DNA from: Candidatus Gastranaerophilales bacterium
GTDB lineage: Bacteria > Cyanobacteriota > Vampirovibrionia > Gastranaerophilales > Gastranaerophilaceae
Length of the DNA: 64,000 nt
Assembly (NCBI GenBank): GCA_944324855.1
Contig: CALUXY010000005.1
Span: 1-64,000, forward strand
Reading direction: 5' to 3'
Positions 62,401 to 64,000 of the stretch are shown in pieces. How positions within the stretch are numbered: the first letter of the stretch is position 1; every line of letters starts with the position of its first letter. The notes beneath the pieces were generated by a model, which was not told the DNA's origin, ran no database searches, and was given only the letters and a program-made list of their open reading frames with translations. Made by a program: the position numbers and the translations under genes.

Positions 62401-64000
62401 AGCCAAATTTTTCCAATTCACCCCGTTAGGGAAGGAACGAACTAAAGCAGCCTTTTCAAAATTAACCTTTATAGTATCATTATCAGGGAGTGCATCATAA
62501 TCTGCCTTTGAATCAATACCTTTATTAAAAGGGGTTGAATCAAGACGTTTGACCATCTTGTTATATTGTCTTGAATACTCAGAACCGGCATGTTTACATC
62601 TTTCTATCGAAGCTTTAATTTCATCCTGAGTCATTTCTCCGGCCAAATAAGTAAAATTATCAAGATAATTTGTCGGTGATATAAATACATTATCCCTGAT
62701 TGATGCAGCCGCACGTTTTATACTGCCGTCAGTTCCCGGAAGAATCATATCAAATACAGTTGCGAATTTGTAACCACTCGTATCTCCGGATAATTTTCTT
62801 AACTGTTTGTTTTCAATATGATTTGGAGCGGCATAGCCTGTTTTATACTTCAAATCATCAACATAATTTCCGTTCCGATATTTATTATTTGTTATATAAC
62901 CGGTTTCGCCGCCTCTTATATCGCTGTAATCAGTATGCAGCTCACCATCAGAACCTTTCCAGACATTTTCTAATTCAGAAGCACCCCAGCTATTATCATG
63001 GTAAAGTACATCTTTACCATTCACCGGAGATATTTCTGCAACATACTGGGCATGAGCCCCCATACGGTTATGGAAAACTGACGTTCCGGATATCGCAGAA
63101 TACGGAGTATTTTTTATCTTATCTATTGCTTTATCTAAATCAAGAGTAGATTGATACCTTCTATCCGTCATTTGCTGAATAATTTTTACTTCCTGGTCTT
63201 GAGCCATACCGCCTGTTTTTTGGTGTACCCAGTAACGTCCGGTTGACACACCTGTTTTTCTGGAACTTTCTTCCAGAGGTTTCCTGATTTCACCAAGTAC
63301 AAATGCGGTTTCTTTATTCACTTCGGAATACATTTGGTTAATTGATTTACTGATGCGCTTTAAAGTTTCCTTTTCAGGTTTTGAGAACTTATATAATGAT
63401 GGATCAGAAATTTTACCTTGACGGCTTGAAAATTCATCTTGAGAACGAAGCTTATCTATCTTATCAAATCTATCTCTGAACGGTATCAAATCTTTTTCTG
63501 AAATAACTTCTCCGTTTCTCTCCATTTTTTTAATAACAGCATCTTCCGGTTCAGGCGAATTTAAAGTATTACCGTATTTATCTTGTACATTCATAATTTG
63601 CCTTACAAAAGAAATATTTGCAGACATATTATTGAATTCTTTGCCTACTTCCACTAACTTTGCTTTAGATTCTTCAATAGGAGTTACATCCGATAAATCA
63701 TTCGCCTGATTAAAATTCTGCATTATTCCGGCATTCATTTCATCATTTGGGTTTAAAAAGGCATTAAATACTACATTATAAACACCCGCACAGGTTTGAA
63801 GCTGATTTTTATTACCGATTTTATTATAAATTTCAGTATACTGTTTATTGTCAGCACCTTTTAACAGTATGTTTTCGAATTTACTATACTCTTTTAAAAC
63901 TCTGTTTTTGTCCGGATGTTCAAAACCAAGCATAAAGGAAGAATCTTTTATTGTTTCTTTATCTCCACCTTCAACAGATTGTTTTAAACCTGTAACATCA
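59410..64000 (-). CDS. Giant hypothetical protein, N-terminus beyond window edge
   Basis: The frame runs open to the right edge, at least 1529 residues. The first in-window ATG is at 63933, but in-frame sequence continues upstream of it without a stop (DVTGLKQSVEGGDKETIKDS), so the true start is outside. The visible part is Lys/Asp/Asn-rich, with no membrane segments and long helical stretches. An ordered region around residues ~220-440 of the ATG-based frame (GRYWVHQKTGGMAQDQEVKI, NPVNGKDVLYHDNSWG-like AQYVAEISPVNGKDVLYHDN) may be a papain-like or structural fold. No domain is assigned. It is a possible surface or effector protein. Confidence 0.75.
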   Translation of the reverse strand, partial: DVTGLKQSVEGGDKETIKDSSFMLGFEHPDKNRVLKEYSKFENILLKGADNKQYTEIYNKIGNKNQLQTCAGVYNVVFNAFLNPNDEMNAGIMQNFNQANDLSDVTPIEESKAKLVEVGKEFNNMSANISFVRQIMNVQDKYGNTLNSPEPEDAVIKKMERNGEVISEKDLIPFRDRFDKIDKLRSQDEFSSRQGKISDPSLYKFSKPEKETLKRISKSINQMYSEVNKETAFVLGEIRKPLEESSRKTGVSTGRYWVHQKTGGMAQDQEVKIIQQMTDRRYQSTLDLDKAIDKIKNTPYSAISGTSVFHNRMGAHAQYVAEISPVNGKDVLYHDNSWGASELENVWKGSDGELHTDYSDIRGGETGYITNNKYRNGNYVDDLKYKTGYAAPNHIENKQLRKLSGDTSGYKFATVFDMILPGTDGSIKRAAASIRDNVFISPTNYLDNFTYLAGEMTQDEIKASIERCKHAGSEYSRQYNKMVKRLDSTPFNKGIDSKADYDALPDNDTIKVNFEKAALVRSFPNGVNWKNLAKAETLAEVKGFEKERDNNARSYFNYAFAKEPEILNAYITDKNVNKLNEIISGALDKYHIEIDNNDKDKILKKSIVYDKTDREQFDGSLKHTIDFAVNKTLKSFDDVVPESENSKLAKEDIREKLTNSLSDALYFNESDINNTSTKFKAITKYIDKKYNPETNADFANEYRRLQDMTTDEFMNETSDVKHEDLAIKDYTGYEMLRRFKASDEKTESTVRNVMFQQELLKDITLSETKPSYKYHKLYKHEQGVAYKGQRTFDDLYRDYYFSLQVLGYEKMFNKHKDEALRNYGATPAYPKIDVIDKKKIDEQGESITNATLNVLESINLKKNTLRVYGLYDELSSVIRNLPDSGKLSTKQLKNINNLTGTFVTLTYGDASSKSLNDSAMKLLELDKNSSGSDYKNAFSDLDRQMKGLKILNTEQDLKNSIKDDLTSLKILFNGILMNIPKRYQNNLREDANNWIKEELKSGDTRHDTIIRMNTLSAGIDKYSIPKKNYSITKSNYLNGLSENIMSMKQLKTVADDNKFLKEQSSKVCTDLLTNVFGMVPDNQKADFADSMRNLINSETKLKKSEINETLSGFVDTNDKTVKKLSNTIQVLNKTTLLDEKLKNNINKTLSDIDKSTNLFVKGNIKPEYQQAIVSSVNDTVKFAMKNNDKYNEENAAAAHDKFLNDYKKYHMLNYPLELLDEYLLLSAKDGPLNSSDKLTVTKAKTEFDLKNSSLVSAMEVASLVEMQETLMGAISTGNAAAVAEKFSDFDVPFFLQSTSKEPLSMDSELSIDYIVRNLVVGNNDETAVMFINQLGLADKFLKGQNKIFDTEKTKKDVDNMVSILGTTNKEAGIVNNAIKVLTADDFDKDVNYNQKIDDAKKDIIQKTDKMGRKNDVKIYLNALDTAKSVIGANPDLPKSVVVAQCMNKAMADVGERANSDIAKIQTKLNLIPLIYNLINKLDIPEYSDARKELEIYKGKFKEFQEYNNAKLSNALKNNSEALQISYVDE

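Noticed and set aside
62700-63149. 149-residue plus-strand frame
   Set aside because: Antisense to the giant gene; His/Tyr-rich composition typical of a shadow frame.

Overview
This is a low-GC bacterial chromosome segment from a cell with two membranes. It carries an OstA/LptD-type outer-membrane biogenesis protein, an AsmA/TamB-like protein, an MlaE-type lipid permease, a porin-like beta-barrel and an EnvC-like LytM factor. A DUF3536-type GH57 enzyme and a YidC with an extra loop fit relatives of the cyanobacteria. No photosynthesis gene is visible here. The best guess is a non-photosynthetic Cyanobacteriota lineage such as gut Vampirovibrionia/Gastranaerophilales; this is inferred from gene content and was not tested by any search.

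Layout. 1-9.0 kb holds a truncated sensor kinase, a COG2509 flavoprotein, the run nrtR-like/secG/tcdA/SDR, then MATE/queA/yidC on the minus strand. 9.1-10.45 kb is an accessory spot around a tRNA-Asn gene. Upstream are tRNA-like 72-nt elements in a 101-bp tandem repeat. Downstream are copies of the tRNA 3' end that bracket a ParE-type toxin/ribbon-helix-helix antitoxin pair. 10.5-14.7 kb is mostly lineage-specific hypothetical genes. 14.6-22.7 kb holds rsmG, an ATPase-TPR protein and an envelope operon (small membrane peptide, EnvC-like, OstA-like, class II aldolase). 22.7-33.1 kb holds the AsmA-like protein, a solute-binding protein, a C_GCAxxG_C_C/formyltransferase/endonuclease IV-like operon, two tandem APC permeases and glyQ. 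33.2-41.7 kb holds ilvE, mlaE, an Ala/Gly-rich orphan and the M16 peptidase/rsmE/pcnB operon. 41.7-42.5 kb is an 800-bp gene-poor stretch with a candidate small RNA and a ~103-bp structured tandem repeat. 42.5-59.3 kb is mostly housekeeping: GH57, porin, recO, a gluzincin peptidase, an MsbA-like ABC exporter, a LipM-like transferase, a DAACS symporter, ileS and gpmI. 59.4-64.0 kb is a giant hypothetical gene running off the right edge.

Most notable signals. (1) A 31-nt promoter-like element with fixed internal spacing lies before four otherwise unrelated hypothetical genes and before the candidate small RNA, suggesting a dedicated regulon. (2) tRNA-Asn-derived repeats lie on both sides of the tRNA gene. 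(3) A tandem repeat near 42 kb has an 8-bp long-range stem kept by compensatory changes. (4) Six genes have a -10 box ending only 6-8 nt before the start codon, consistent with leaderless mRNAs. (5) The isoleucyl-tRNA synthetase has HVGT where HIGH is usual.

Several start codons were moved inward where a Shine-Dalgarno sequence or promoter position made the longest frame unlikely.
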